A stretch of DNA of 64,000 nt. Source: Methyloceanibacter caenitepidi (lineage in GTDB: Bacteria; Pseudomonadota; Alphaproteobacteria; Rhizobiales; Methyloligellaceae). A program made the translations under genes and the position numbers. Under the pieces are notes generated by a model, which was given only the letters and a program-made list of their open reading frames with translations, was not told the DNA's origin and did no database searches. Each line of letters starts with the position of its first letter. Within the stretch, counting starts at the first letter, position 1. This document shows positions 9,501 through 16,842 of this stretch, piece by piece. The stretch lies in assembly GCF_000828475.1 (NCBI RefSeq), contig NZ_AP014648.1, forward strand, positions 806,001 to 870,000. Direction: 5' to 3'.

Positions 9501-9717
9501 GGATCGAACGCAGATACTCCTCCTGCTCGATCACGATTTCCTTCTCAATGTCCTGAGGGGTGGCGCCTGGCCAGCGCGTCTGCACCGTGACCGTCCGCAC
9601 CTCGAGATCGGGGATCATCTGAACGGGGATGCGGAATGCCGCGACGATGCCCAGCACGCAGACGATGAGCGTCATCACCGTCACGAGGGTTCCGCGCTGG
9701 ACAATCCGTTCGAGCAT
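6538..9717 (-). CDS. RND-family efflux transporter, inner-membrane permease
   Basis: A 1059-residue RND permease that drives proton-coupled export across the envelope as part of a tripartite pump. The N-terminal helix (MLERIVQRGTLVTVMTLIVC) is followed by the large periplasmic porter domain, the helix 2-6 block with the conserved GVAFAIGMTLDNTIVVLESI segment (the Asp-Asn pair stands for the proton-relay Asp region, about residue 400), and a second duplicated half with the MGTVVNNPILIVDRALSNLREK motif near 980. The motif ENI of many pumps reads ESI here. Length fits HAE-1/HME families (1020-1070). It follows its membrane fusion protein by 26 bases. No outer-membrane TolC gene is next to it, so a distant channel is expected. 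Substrate (drug or metal) cannot be told. Confidence 0.92.
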   Translation of the reverse strand: MLERIVQRGTLVTVMTLIVCVLGIVAAFRIPVQMIPDLEVRTVTVQTRWPGATPQDIEKEIVIEQEEYLRSIPSLERIISRSSSGEARIELEFPYNIDLNETLIRINNALSQVPSYPEDVDQPRVRASSFSANSFMYFRISPLPGNPRHLDLAMMRDFIDDHVRARLESVKDVSDVGLWGGAEKQIQILFDPAALAERKISLTDVRRAVAERNRDTSGGEIDSGKRRYLLRTIGRFDDPEDLKELIIARRGDNIIRLDDVAEVKLGHFEIYTRAYVNERPGIFLSIRREAGSNVIAIKEAVMKEVEEINRDVLIPAGMELKLTADDVTYVQSSIRNVWTNLSIGAVLATLVMFLFLRSAKATVIGVLGIPICTIAAFIGLLLAGRTINVISLAGVAFAIGMTLDNTIVVLESIDLERRRGLGRLKGAIQGVRKVWPAILASTLTTILVFVPIVFIREEAGQLYSDIAIAISASILASMVVAITVVPTAAAHFDLTPKDNKAVDAADGAIVKGVGWLMATAVRRALCILGVAGASAAIILLLTPPAEYLPEGEEPKMFARLNAPPGYNLETMEEIGKDLQDWLLPYVEDDPARFHRGDTEVPAVKYFFLVVEADGIRIIAETVDPSDITKLMAAVGEKYRTYPGMNSFVSRGSIITSNDGGTRSVSLDIAGPSLEEVYAVAATAYERADEIFDNPRIQADPSTLTLSQPLIEVRPKWERAAELGMTAADVGFTVAALTDGAYVGEFFRGDEKIDIYFYSKDALRTSLDKLPQMPVYTPQGTIVPLSSVAEIRETVDTNTIRRIDGRRTVTLNVIPPDDIALETGVGIVQEQLIDHLKSAGEVPFEVTMTISGASDDLNATREALSGNYLVAVVVIYLLLVAIFTHWGYPLLIMTTIPLGIAGGLVGLALMNWVGSMMPRFGLDPLVQPFDMITMLGFLILMGTVVNNPILIVDRALSNLREKAFDAKEAVMEAVASRLRPIAMSTVTTICGLAPLVFIPGAGTELYRGVGAIVLFGILGTAMVTLTFLPALSIAVFRLAGYGKTAGAQSSSATPSPAPGE

Positions 9718-9743
9718 CGGGTGCCTTTCTTCCGCGCTGGGCC

Positions 9744-10868
9744 TTAGCTGGCCAGTTGGACGGCTTGCCCTTCGCGCAAGGACTCGTTGCCCCGCACGAC
9801 GACGCGCTCACCCTCTTCGAGGCCCGAGAGCACCTGCACCAGTCCGTCGAAGGCAAGCCCGATTTCCACGCGCCGTTCGGTGACGCTCGTCTTGTCTCCG
9901 TCGGTCTTTACGACCCACACGGTGATGCGCCCGTCGGGATAGCGGATCAGCGCGTCACGGCTAACGACGACGTCGCGCGCGCCGGTGTCGAGGTCAATGA
10001 GAACGCGAGCGGACATCCCCGGGGTGATGGGGATGTTGTCTCGCGTCGGCAGCACGCGCAGCGTGAAGGTCCTAGCATCCGGATCGCTCACCGGGATCAG
10101 CGCGCCGATCTTGGCGGGGATCTCCTCTCCGGGCAGGGTGTCGACTTCGATCGCGACATCGGCGCCGTCGCGCAGCCGCGCGTAGTAGTCCTGCGGCACC
10201 GGAACGTCAACGCGGAAATTCTTCATGGCGACGAGTTCGAATACGGGGGTCCCAGGCGTGACCCATTGGCCGACCTCGACCATCCGCTTCGAGATGACGC
10301 CGTCGAACGGCGCGCGCAGCTTGTGACGGTCGAGGATCACCGAGCGGCGCTTTTGTTCGGCACGATGGCTGTCATGGGTCGCGGTGTCGATTTCGACTTC
10401 GGCTTGCCGTGCTTCGACTTCGTTTTGCGGACCGTATTTCCGCTGGGCGAGGCTCGCTGCGATGTCGAGGCGCCGCTTCGCATCCTTGACCTCGCCTGCA
10501 GCTTGAGCCGCCATCGCGGCTGCCTGCTCATAGGCGGCCTGCTCGAGCTCCGAGTCCAGTTCCAACAGCATGTCGCCCTGTTTCACGTAGGCACCACTGT
10601 CGAAATGCACCTTGCTCACAAGGCCCGGCACGAGAGTCGATATCTGCGAGGCATGGGGCGAGGAAATGCTCCCGGACAATTCGAGCTTCCGGATCACAGG
10701 CGACTGCCGCACGGCCTCGGTCTCGACGGGCGGAACGGGTTGCGCTGCGGCGGTGCCGCAGGCCAGCCCTGTCGCCGCGAGGCATACGGCGAGCAGCGCG
10801 AGTCCGGCCTTGGTCAGGCGGCCAGCATGGAGTCTCGTCTCAATCGAAATCTTGTGTTCGCAGTCCAT
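9744..10868 (-). CDS. RND efflux pump periplasmic adaptor (membrane fusion protein)
   Basis: A 374-residue HlyD/AcrA-type adaptor that links the RND permease to an outer-membrane channel. An N-terminal hydrophobic stretch (LALLAVCLAATGLACGTAAAQ, about residues 22-42) acts as signal peptide. The biotinyl-lipoyl domain halves are SGSISSPHASQISTLVPGLV and APFDGVISKRMVEVGQWV, with a coiled-coil hairpin rich in Ala/Glu/Gln between them (about residues 105-170), then beta-barrel and membrane-proximal domains ending VVRGNESLREGQAVQLAS. It is the first gene of a two-gene operon with the permease. The cysteine at LAC is not in a clear lipobox. Upstream, 10869-11102 (about 230 bases) shows no gene. Confidence 0.9.
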   Translation of the reverse strand: MDCEHKISIETRLHAGRLTKAGLALLAVCLAATGLACGTAAAQPVPPVETEAVRQSPVIRKLELSGSISSPHASQISTLVPGLVSKVHFDSGAYVKQGDMLLELDSELEQAAYEQAAAMAAQAAGEVKDAKRRLDIAASLAQRKYGPQNEVEARQAEVEIDTATHDSHRAEQKRRSVILDRHKLRAPFDGVISKRMVEVGQWVTPGTPVFELVAMKNFRVDVPVPQDYYARLRDGADVAIEVDTLPGEEIPAKIGALIPVSDPDARTFTLRVLPTRDNIPITPGMSARVLIDLDTGARDVVVSRDALIRYPDGRITVWVVKTDGDKTSVTERRVEIGLAFDGLVQVLSGLEEGERVVVRGNESLREGQAVQLAS

Positions 10869-11102
10869 GAACTCTCGGGTTGGCTACGGGCGTCGCGGCC
10901 AATGTACGGCAGGACACCCGGCCTCGAACATTACGTTACGGAAAGGTCGCACGAGCCAGCCTCGCGACGGATGGCCGGATTGTACGGATCGGTGGCCAAA
11001 CGGACTAGGTCGCATTTGGCAAAATAACCGGGATTTGAAGCCGCAAGGCCAGTTTCCGCCCGCCGAATCGCTGGGTAGCGTTAACGCGCACCGGCCGCGG
11101 GA

Positions 11103-12116
11103 CTACGAGGCGAGCAGGTCTTTCAGCACTTGGTCGATGAACTGCGTGTCGGGTTCGTTCTGCCCCGCCGCGGACATGTGTCCCCAAATTGAGGGGATCT
11201 CGAGGAGACGCCCGCTCTGGAGATGCTGCAATTCGTCCTCGCTGTCGGCGGTCCGGAAATACAGGTCGGTCATGCAGGGCATCAGCACCGTCTTGGCGGT
11301 GATCGCCCCAAGCGCCGCGCCGAGATCGCCCCCGAACCGGTCGTTGGCGCTGATGTCGTTGTGGATCCACGTCCACGTCATGGCCATGATGTTGTTTGCG
11401 TCGCGTTCCTTGTAGAGCGCATCCCAATAGCCGGTGATGTAGTCGTCGAACGTCTCGTATCCGAGCGCGCGGTATCCCTTCGCCCGGTACCAATCCTGCG
11501 AATAGGCCCAGCCCGCATAGATGCGGCCGACCGCTCTCAGGCCGCCCAGCGGCGGCGCGTTGTAGTGGCCGCCTTGGTACAGGCTGTCGGCCTCGATCGC
11601 CGCGCGCAGACTTTCGAGGAACACGCGGTTGTGGTCCGTGGTCTTCGCGGTCCCGCACAGACAGGCGAGACGCGGCACCGTGTCCGGGTAAAGAGAGGCC
11701 CACTGGAAGGCTTGTTGGGCTCCCATGGACCAGCCGACGGCCATCGCGAACCGCTCAATGCCGAGGACGTCCGTCACCAGCCGGTACTGCTGCCGCACAT
11801 TGTCGTAGATGGTGATGTCCGGAAAGCCACCGCCGCCATAGGGCGCGGGCGCGTTGGTGGGCGACGAGGAGACGCCATTGCCGAACATATTGGGCACGAT
11901 GATGAAGTAGCGCTCGGGGTCGAGCGCATGACCCTGTCCGATCATGAATTCGTTCTGCTCGTGCGTGCCCCCGAAACGGGTCGGGAACAGGATCGCATTG
12001 GAGTGATCCTCGTTCAGCGCGCCATATGTCTTGTAGACCAGCCGCGCGTCGGGGAGCGGTTCGCCCCCTTGCCGTTCGAGGTCGGCAACGAACTCTGAAA
12101 TCTCACCTTTGGACAC
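11103..12116 (-). CDS. Alpha/beta hydrolase of the homoserine O-acyltransferase (MetX)-like group
   Basis: A 337-residue alpha/beta-fold enzyme. Family features are the entry ARLVYKTYGALNEDHSNAILFPT, the oxyanion region, the nucleophile elbow GWSMGAQQA (Ser near residue 130) and a catalytic His in SIWGHMSAAG near 315. MetX enzymes acylate homoserine, but many MetX-like proteins in this size class are plain hydrolases. I chose the GTG at 12116, nine bases after the glnT stop, since it gives the normal N-terminal length; an ATG at 12158 inside glnT is also open in frame. The tight coupling to glnT and amt suggests a substrate in amine or amide metabolism, perhaps an amidase-like step. That role is inference. 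Confidence 0.75.
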   Translation of the reverse strand: MSKGEISEFVADLERQGGEPLPDARLVYKTYGALNEDHSNAILFPTRFGGTHEQNEFMIGQGHALDPERYFIIVPNMFGNGVSSSPTNAPAPYGGGGFPDITIYDNVRQQYRLVTDVLGIERFAMAVGWSMGAQQAFQWASLYPDTVPRLACLCGTAKTTDHNRVFLESLRAAIEADSLYQGGHYNAPPLGGLRAVGRIYAGWAYSQDWYRAKGYRALGYETFDDYITGYWDALYKERDANNIMAMTWTWIHNDISANDRFGGDLGAALGAITAKTVLMPCMTDLYFRTADSEDELQHLQSGRLLEIPSIWGHMSAAGQNEPDTQFIDQVLKDLLAS

Positions 12117-12124
12117 AGTGCACT

Positions 12125-13486
12125 CTAGAAGAATTTGAGGTAGCGGTCCCGCTCCCAATCGGAGACGTGGTTATGATAGCTCGACCATTCGTCTCTTTTG
12201 AAGTCGATCCAGGCCTCGTGCATCGCGGGGCCAAAGACCTGTTTCGTCAGCGGGTCGGCCTCGAAAGCATCGACAGCCTCTTCGAGCGTGCGCGGCAGAA
12301 GCTTGACCCCGAGTGCGTCCAACTCTTCCGGCGTCTTCTTGTACATGTTTTCCCGGTACGGTTCGCCGGGATCGACCTTCTCGCGGATGCCCTCCAGCCC
12401 CGCCGCCAGCGCCAGCGCGGCGCCGAGATAGGGGTTGCAGGAACTGTCGGCTGGACGCAACTCGACGCGGCCGCCCGCTAGCGGAATGCGCAAGGAGTTG
12501 GTGCGGTTGTTGTTGCCGTAGCAGGCGAAGACGGGCGCCCATGTGAAGCCCGACATCGACCCTTGCTTGATGAGGCGCTTGTAGCTGTTGACCATGGGTG
12601 AGCAGACAGCGCAGATCGCCGGAACATGGCGGAGCAGCCCGCCGAGAAAATAGTAGCCAAGCTGGGACAACTTGTTGCCGCGGTCGTCGCTCGGCGAGGC
12701 GAAGAGGTTCTCGCCGGTCTCGCTGTCGGCCAGCGACATATTGAAATGTGCACCGGAGCCGGCGCGGTCGCCAAGCGGTTTGGGCATGAATGTCGCGAAG
12801 GCGCCGTGCTGCCGTGCGATCGAGTTCGCCATGAAGCGGAAGAAAACGTAGCGGTCCGCCATTGTCAGGGCGTCGGCGTAATTGAAGTCGATCTCGAACT
12901 GGCCGATGCCGTCCTCGTGGTCGAACGAATACACGCCCCAGCCGAGGCCGTTCATCGCGTCCACCAGATCCGAGAGCCAGGGAAGGTTGTCCAACAGCCG
13001 CGTGGCGTCGTACGCGGGCTTGTCCAGGTGGGGAAGTGTCGAGAGCGGTTCGTAGCCGCCGTTCTCTGTGTCCTTGAATACGAAGAACTCGGCCTCCATG
13101 CCGAACTTCATCGCAAAGCCCAATTCCGCCGCAGCGTCGATCTGGCGCTTGAGGATGTTGCGCGAGCATGGCTCGAACGGAGCGCCCTCGCACCAAAGGT
13201 CGCTGGCGAACCACGCCACCTCGGGCTGCCACGGAAGGATCGTGCAGGACGCAGGGTCGGGATGGGCCGACACTTCCTCGTCGCTGACATCTTGCGGCAC
13301 ACCGTCGAGGGCGGCGCCTGTGTAGAGCTCCGAGCCGGCGAGCATTTGGCCGATATGATCGAGCGGGACAATTTTCGTCTTCGACACACCATGCATGTCG
13401 GAGAAGCTGGCCATTAGAAACTTGACGCCCTTGTTCGAAAGCGTTTGCTCCAGCTTTGCCGCGCTGTCCGGCAGATGTTCGTCCAT
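12125..13486 (-). CDS. glnT: GlnT-type glutamine synthetase (first copy)
   Basis: A 453-residue enzyme of the glutamine synthetase fold, closest to the rhizobial GlnT / type III group, which ligates glutamate to ammonia or an amine using ATP. Visible motifs are the N-terminal MASFSDMHGVSKTKIVPL, MKFGMEAEFFVFKD (metal-binding Glu region, about residue 130), YSFDHEDGIGQFEIDFNY near 205, GDRAGSGAHFNMSLAD near 255 (ammonium/glutamate site), NNRTNSLRIPLAGGRVELRPAD near 330, and the C-terminal SSYHNHVSDWERDRYLKFF. SD GAGGGA precedes the ATG. It is the third gene of amt-small membrane protein-glnT-hydrolase. It is strikingly similar to the second copy at 15362-16717. Whether its substrate is ammonia, methylamine or another amine is not shown by sequence. 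Confidence 0.9.
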   Translation of the reverse strand: MDEHLPDSAAKLEQTLSNKGVKFLMASFSDMHGVSKTKIVPLDHIGQMLAGSELYTGAALDGVPQDVSDEEVSAHPDPASCTILPWQPEVAWFASDLWCEGAPFEPCSRNILKRQIDAAAELGFAMKFGMEAEFFVFKDTENGGYEPLSTLPHLDKPAYDATRLLDNLPWLSDLVDAMNGLGWGVYSFDHEDGIGQFEIDFNYADALTMADRYVFFRFMANSIARQHGAFATFMPKPLGDRAGSGAHFNMSLADSETGENLFASPSDDRGNKLSQLGYYFLGGLLRHVPAICAVCSPMVNSYKRLIKQGSMSGFTWAPVFACYGNNNRTNSLRIPLAGGRVELRPADSSCNPYLGAALALAAGLEGIREKVDPGEPYRENMYKKTPEELDALGVKLLPRTLEEAVDAFEADPLTKQVFGPAMHEAWIDFKRDEWSSYHNHVSDWERDRYLKFF

Positions 13487-13540
13487 GGGGTCCCTCGGCG
13501 ATTGTGTTGCGTCTTAGTGTTCTTGGCCCGCCACGACGAA

Positions 13541-13569
13541 CCCCGCCAACCCAAGAGGGGTCAACGGGG
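13541..13569. repeat. Intercistronic hairpin before glnT
   Basis: Twelve-base arms CCCCGCCAACCC (13541-13552) and GGGTCAACGGGG (13558-13569), pairing with G-U wobbles in the minus-strand transcript, around a five-base loop. It sits between the 58-residue membrane protein gene and glnT. With no T-tract it is more likely an mRNA stability or processing element than a terminator. Confidence 0.45.
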
Positions 13570-13592
13570 CTCGCCGCTTCGGTGGGCTAACT

Positions 13593-13769
13593 CTAGTCTT
13601 TGCCTGCAATCTTCTTGAAGGCTTCAGTTTCGTGTTTCGCGGCCATGACGATCGTACCGAAACAAGCGATCGCCGCTAGAGCCAGGATTAGGTAGAGCAC
13701 TCCCGGCATGTCCGCGAAGGTGAAGTAGGCGCCAGCCCCTTCCCAGGTTGTGATTGGACTACTGTCCAT
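13593..13769 (-). CDS. Small single-span membrane protein between amt and glnT (58 residues)
   Basis: A 58-residue ORF too short for many gene finders, starting MDSSPITTWEGAGAYFTFAD and ending HETEAFKKIAGKD. One hydrophobic helix spans about residues 22-44 (PGVLYLILALAAIACFGTIVMAA); the short N-terminal part is neutral to acidic and the C-terminal tail basic and polar. A strong SD (AAAGGAA, seven bases before ATG) and its position 39 bases after amt and 106 bases before glnT support real translation. No RNA polymerase signal separates it from amt, so it should be co-expressed under nitrogen control. I do not recognise a named family. A regulatory or stabilising partner of the Amt channel is a reasonable guess. 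Confidence 0.75.
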   Translation of the reverse strand: MDSSPITTWEGAGAYFTFADMPGVLYLILALAAIACFGTIVMAAKHETEAFKKIAGKD

Positions 13770-13808
13770 CGATTTTTCCTTTCGATCTTTGCGTTGCTAG
13801 CGGAACGG

Positions 13809-15122
13809 CTACTCAGCCGGCGCCAGGGTTGCACTCTTGTAACCAGCAGCTTCCGGGTAAGCCTTGGACGGGATTTCCGCCAAGTCGAGCCCGATCTCCT
13901 GCACCTCGTCCGGCACCCGCAAGACGCCAAGCGTCTTGAGAAGCAGCGAGACGAGGTAGCCCGGGACGAAGCCGCACAGGACCATCACGATCACGCCGAC
14001 GAATTGTCCCATGAAGGACGTCGCTGGAGCATCGCCCGGTCCAGGGTAACCGGCGGCGAAGATGCCGACGGCGAGAACCCCGAGAATGCCGGAGAAGCCG
14101 TGCACGGAGACCGCGCCAACGGAGTCGTCGACGCCCATTTTGACCAGGAAGTCGTTGCCGGGCTTGATGATCACGCCGCCAACGATACCCAGAAGGAAGG
14201 CCAGAGGCGGGTACCAGAGATCCAGACCGGCCGCGGCCACGAAGATGCCTGCCAGGGCACCGGACATCATCCAGAACGGATCGCGCGTGGTGATCCAGGC
14301 GCCGATGATGCCGCCCGAGAAGCACATCAGCGTGTTGAAGCCGTAGGCCGAAAGGGTCATCGGCTGACCGTAGATATTCGTCCACTGAGCACCCGGATTG
14401 AGGATCGCACAGCCGCCGAGGAAGCCGAAGAAGCCCACGATGATGAGCATCAGTCCGATCAGTACCATCGGAACGTTGTGCGGCAGCAGGTCGTTCGCCG
14501 TGCCATCCGCGTTGTACTTGCCGATGCGCGGCCCGAGGTTGAGCAGGACACCAAGCGCGAAGAAACCGGCGACCACATGGATGAGGCCGGCGCAGCCGAC
14601 GTCATGGTAGCCGAATTTCGTCAGGAGCCACCCGTCCGGATGCCAGCCCCAGGATGCCGCCAGGATCCACGCTCCGGAACCCAGCACAATCGCCAGGATC
14701 ACGAAGGCCGAGACGCGAATACGCTCGATCACCGCGCCGGAGAACACCGACGCCGTGGTTGCGGCGAACAGCACGAAGGCCGCCCAGAAGACGCCCGTCG
14801 CGTTGTCTTGAAGGTTCGGGCCCATCTCTGCCGCCCACGGAAGACCCACATTGCCGTCAGCGGACGGAATGAGGCCGTTCGGGAAGGCGAGATAGATCCA
14901 CCAACCGAAAAAGAAGAACGTGGGAACGATGAAGGCAAAGGCGAGAATGTTCTTCACGCCGGACGCGAGCACGTTCTTGGCGCGCGACGCCCCCATCTCG
15001 TAGGCGAGAAAACCTGCATGAATGCAGATCATGATCGCCGTACACCACCAGTAAAATATTTCTACGTCGACAGTGCCGAGCATGCCGCTCGACTTTGTTA
15101 GTTCTGCAATTTGCTGTTCCAT
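13809..15122 (-). CDS. amt: Ammonium transporter
   Basis: A 437-residue Amt/MEP/Rh family ammonium channel with about 11 transmembrane helices. The family signature is visible in DVGCAGLIHVVAGFFALGVLLNLGPR (around residue 180) and in the second pore half SVGAVSVHGFSGILGVLAVG, which supplies the two pore histidines. The first helix region reads VEIFYWWCTAIMICIHAGFLAYEMG. I start at ATG 15122 (MEQQIAEL), preceded by GGGGG about eight bases upstream, not at the longer open frame to 15188. Upstream lie a leader hairpin, a TATTTCC-N5-GGAAATA dyad and a near-consensus sigma-54 promoter, so NtrC-type nitrogen control is expected. No glnK/PII gene is adjacent, unlike the usual glnK-amtB pair; glnT and a tiny membrane protein follow instead. 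Confidence 0.95.
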   Translation of the reverse strand: MEQQIAELTKSSGMLGTVDVEIFYWWCTAIMICIHAGFLAYEMGASRAKNVLASGVKNILAFAFIVPTFFFFGWWIYLAFPNGLIPSADGNVGLPWAAEMGPNLQDNATGVFWAAFVLFAATTASVFSGAVIERIRVSAFVILAIVLGSGAWILAASWGWHPDGWLLTKFGYHDVGCAGLIHVVAGFFALGVLLNLGPRIGKYNADGTANDLLPHNVPMVLIGLMLIIVGFFGFLGGCAILNPGAQWTNIYGQPMTLSAYGFNTLMCFSGGIIGAWITTRDPFWMMSGALAGIFVAAAGLDLWYPPLAFLLGIVGGVIIKPGNDFLVKMGVDDSVGAVSVHGFSGILGVLAVGIFAAGYPGPGDAPATSFMGQFVGVIVMVLCGFVPGYLVSLLLKTLGVLRVPDEVQEIGLDLAEIPSKAYPEAAGYKSATLAPAE

Positions 15123-15148
15123 CAGCAACACCCCCTTCGAAGCGAATA

Positions 15149-15166
15149 GGCCTGTTTTTTCAGGCC
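15149..15166. repeat. Leader hairpin of the amt transcript
   Basis: GGCCTG (15149-15154) and CAGGCC (15161-15166) around a six-base homopolymer loop (AAAAAA in the minus-strand RNA), about 27 bases before the amt start codon. Probably an untranslated-region hairpin; no riboswitch class was recognised. Confidence 0.35.
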
Positions 15167-15191
15167 GATTGCCGCTTTGCGCAGCCAAATC

Positions 15192-15212
15192 CTATTTCCG
15201 CTCAGGAAATAG
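15192..15212. promoter_or_regulatory. Dyad TATTTCC-N5-GGAAATA downstream of the amt promoter (candidate operator)
   Basis: Perfect 8-base arms CTATTTCC (15192-15199) and GGAAATAG (15205-15212) with five bases between. It lies about 22 bases downstream of the -12 element of the sigma-54 site, in the expected early transcribed region of amt. Nearly the same dyad occurs before mgsA at 22473-22489, which points to a shared regulator. Confidence 0.55.
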
Positions 15213-15233
15213 AATTTACGAGCATTTACAGGA

Positions 15234-15248
15234 GCAAGGAGTGTGCCA
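15234..15248 (-). promoter_or_regulatory. Sigma-54 (RpoN) promoter of the amt operon
   Basis: On the minus strand the sequence reads TGGCACACTCCTTGC, that is TGGCAC-N5-TTGC, an exact match to the -24/-12 core of RpoN promoters. The GC of -12 lies about 112 bases before the amt start codon, giving a leader of roughly 100 bases. RpoN promoters of amt genes are normally activated by NtrC under nitrogen limitation; I did not locate clear NtrC sites. Confidence 0.8.
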
Positions 15249-15361
15249 GCCGCAAGAGCGTGCGCGAATCAACGGCTTGCCCAAAGTGGGCCAGGATTGC
15301 CGTTCCGCTTGCCAATTTCGCAGGCAGCCGTTTGCCTAAGGATTGACGCGTGGTTCACGGA

Positions 15362-16717
15362 TCAAAAGAACTTCAGGTAGCGGTCGCGTTCCCAATCGGA
15401 GATATGGTTGTGATAGGCGTCCCATTCCTCGCGACGGAAAGCGGCGTAGGCCTTGAACATGTCCTCGCCTAGCACCGTTCGCGAGAACGGGTCTGCTTCG
15501 AAGGCGTCGATCGCTTCTTCGAGTGTGCGCGGCAGGAGAGCGATACCCAATTCCTGCAACTCGGACGGGGACTTATTGTACATGTTCTCCGTATGCGGGT
15601 CGCCGGGATCGAGGCCCTCGCGGATGCCTTCGAGGCCTGCGGAAAGGACCATCGCGGCGCCCAGATAAGGATTGTTGGCCGAGTCGGCAGCCCGCAATTC
15701 AACGCGCCCGCCGCCGAGAGGAATGCGCAAGGCATTCGTTCGATTGTTGTTGCCGTAGCACACGAAGACCGGTGCCCAAGTCGAGCCGGACATGGAGCCC
15801 TGCTTGATGAGGCGCTTGTAGCTGTTGACCGTCGGCGAGACGACTGCACTGATTGCAGGCAGGTGCCGCAGGACGCCGGCGACGAACTGGTAGCCCAGTT
15901 TCGAAAGCCCGCACCCGCGTGGATCGTCAGCATCCTTGAAGAGGTTCTCGCCGGTCTCCAGGCTCGCAAGCGACATGTTGTAGTGGGCGCCGGACCCCGT
16001 GCGATTAGCGAACGGTTTCGGCATCCATGAAGCGAAATAACCGTGCTTGCGGGCGATCGCGTTGGCCATCATGCGCAAGAAGACGAAGCGGTCCGCCATG
16101 GTCATCGCATCGGCGAAGCTGAAGTCGATCTCGAACTGCCCATTGCCGTCTTCGTGATCGAAGGAATAGACGTCCCAGCCGAGGTCATCCATGGCGTTCA
16201 CGAGTTCCGAAAGCCAATGGAGGTTGTCGAGAACGCCGTAGCCGTCATAGCAGGGCTTATCGAGCGTATCGCGCTCGGACACTGTGGTGGCGCCGTTCTC
16301 GGTTTGCTTCAGCACATAGAACTCGGCCTCCATGCCGAGATTCATGACGAGGCCCATATCCGCGGCCGCCTTCGTCGCGCGCGCCAGGATGTTCCGGCTG
16401 CAGGCCTCGAACGGCTTTCCTTCGCACCAGAGATTGCTTGCGAACCAGGCCACATCAGGCTGCCACGGCAGGATGATGCACGATGCGGGATCCGGGCGCG
16501 CGGAGACCTCCTCGTCGCTCACATCTTGAGGAACGCCATCAAGAGCCGCGCCCGTATAGAGCTCCGACCCGGCCATCATTTGTTCGAGATGAGACAGAGG
16601 CACCATCTTGGTCTTCGACACGCCATGCATGTCGGAGAAGCTCGCCATCATGTACTCCACGCCCTTGTTGCTCAGTTGACGGTGGAGTGTTTCGAACTCA
16701 GTAGGCGTGGACGACAT
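15362..16717 (-). CDS. glnT: GlnT-type glutamine synthetase (second copy)
   Basis: A 451-residue glutamine synthetase-fold enzyme, co-linear with the first copy at 12125-13486 and sharing long identical stretches (MASFSDMHGVSKTK, AGSELYTGAALDGVPQDVSD, HNHISDWERDRYLKFF differing by one residue). The same active-site motifs are present: MNLGMEAEFYVLK near 130, SFDHEDGNGQFEIDFSFAD near 205, NRTGSGAHYNMSLA near 255, NNRTNALRIPLGGGRVELRAAD near 330. SD GGGAGAA precedes ATG 16717. The two copies flank amt and look like a tandem duplication with amt and the small protein between them. A true assimilatory GlnA is not in this window, so these may serve amine ligation or scavenging. Confidence 0.9.
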   Translation of the reverse strand: MSSTPTEFETLHRQLSNKGVEYMMASFSDMHGVSKTKMVPLSHLEQMMAGSELYTGAALDGVPQDVSDEEVSARPDPASCIILPWQPDVAWFASNLWCEGKPFEACSRNILARATKAAADMGLVMNLGMEAEFYVLKQTENGATTVSERDTLDKPCYDGYGVLDNLHWLSELVNAMDDLGWDVYSFDHEDGNGQFEIDFSFADAMTMADRFVFLRMMANAIARKHGYFASWMPKPFANRTGSGAHYNMSLASLETGENLFKDADDPRGCGLSKLGYQFVAGVLRHLPAISAVVSPTVNSYKRLIKQGSMSGSTWAPVFVCYGNNNRTNALRIPLGGGRVELRAADSANNPYLGAAMVLSAGLEGIREGLDPGDPHTENMYNKSPSELQELGIALLPRTLEEAIDAFEADPFSRTVLGEDMFKAYAAFRREEWDAYHNHISDWERDRYLKFF

Positions 16718-16842
16718 GCTGTTCTCCCATTGCTGACAGCGAACCAGGGTGAGTGAATGCTAGCAATGAAGCGAGGATCCGTAAGAGGTTTTGTCTTCGC
16801 AAGCCTCTTGTGCCGCACTGTGTCGCAGCATGATCTCAGCGA

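Noticed and set aside
9756..11027. A 423-codon plus-strand frame opposite the RND adaptor gene
   Set aside because: Shadow of the adaptor gene with low-complexity RGDH-rich composition and no SD.
11103..12116. Genuine homoserine O-acetyltransferase (metX)
   Set aside because: The operon context is nitrogen assimilation, and a metZ-type gene lies 50 kb away without it; the MetX-like family includes many other hydrolases.
13794..15101. A 435-codon plus-strand frame opposite amt
   Set aside because: Composition typical of an antisense frame (Glu/His/Arg/Asp-rich) and no family resemblance; amt is unambiguous.
16718..16842. Second sigma-54 promoter upstream of glnT copy 2
   Set aside because: CGGCAC and TTGC occur on the minus strand but with a spacer of seven bases, not five, and on the wrong side of the GntR gene end.
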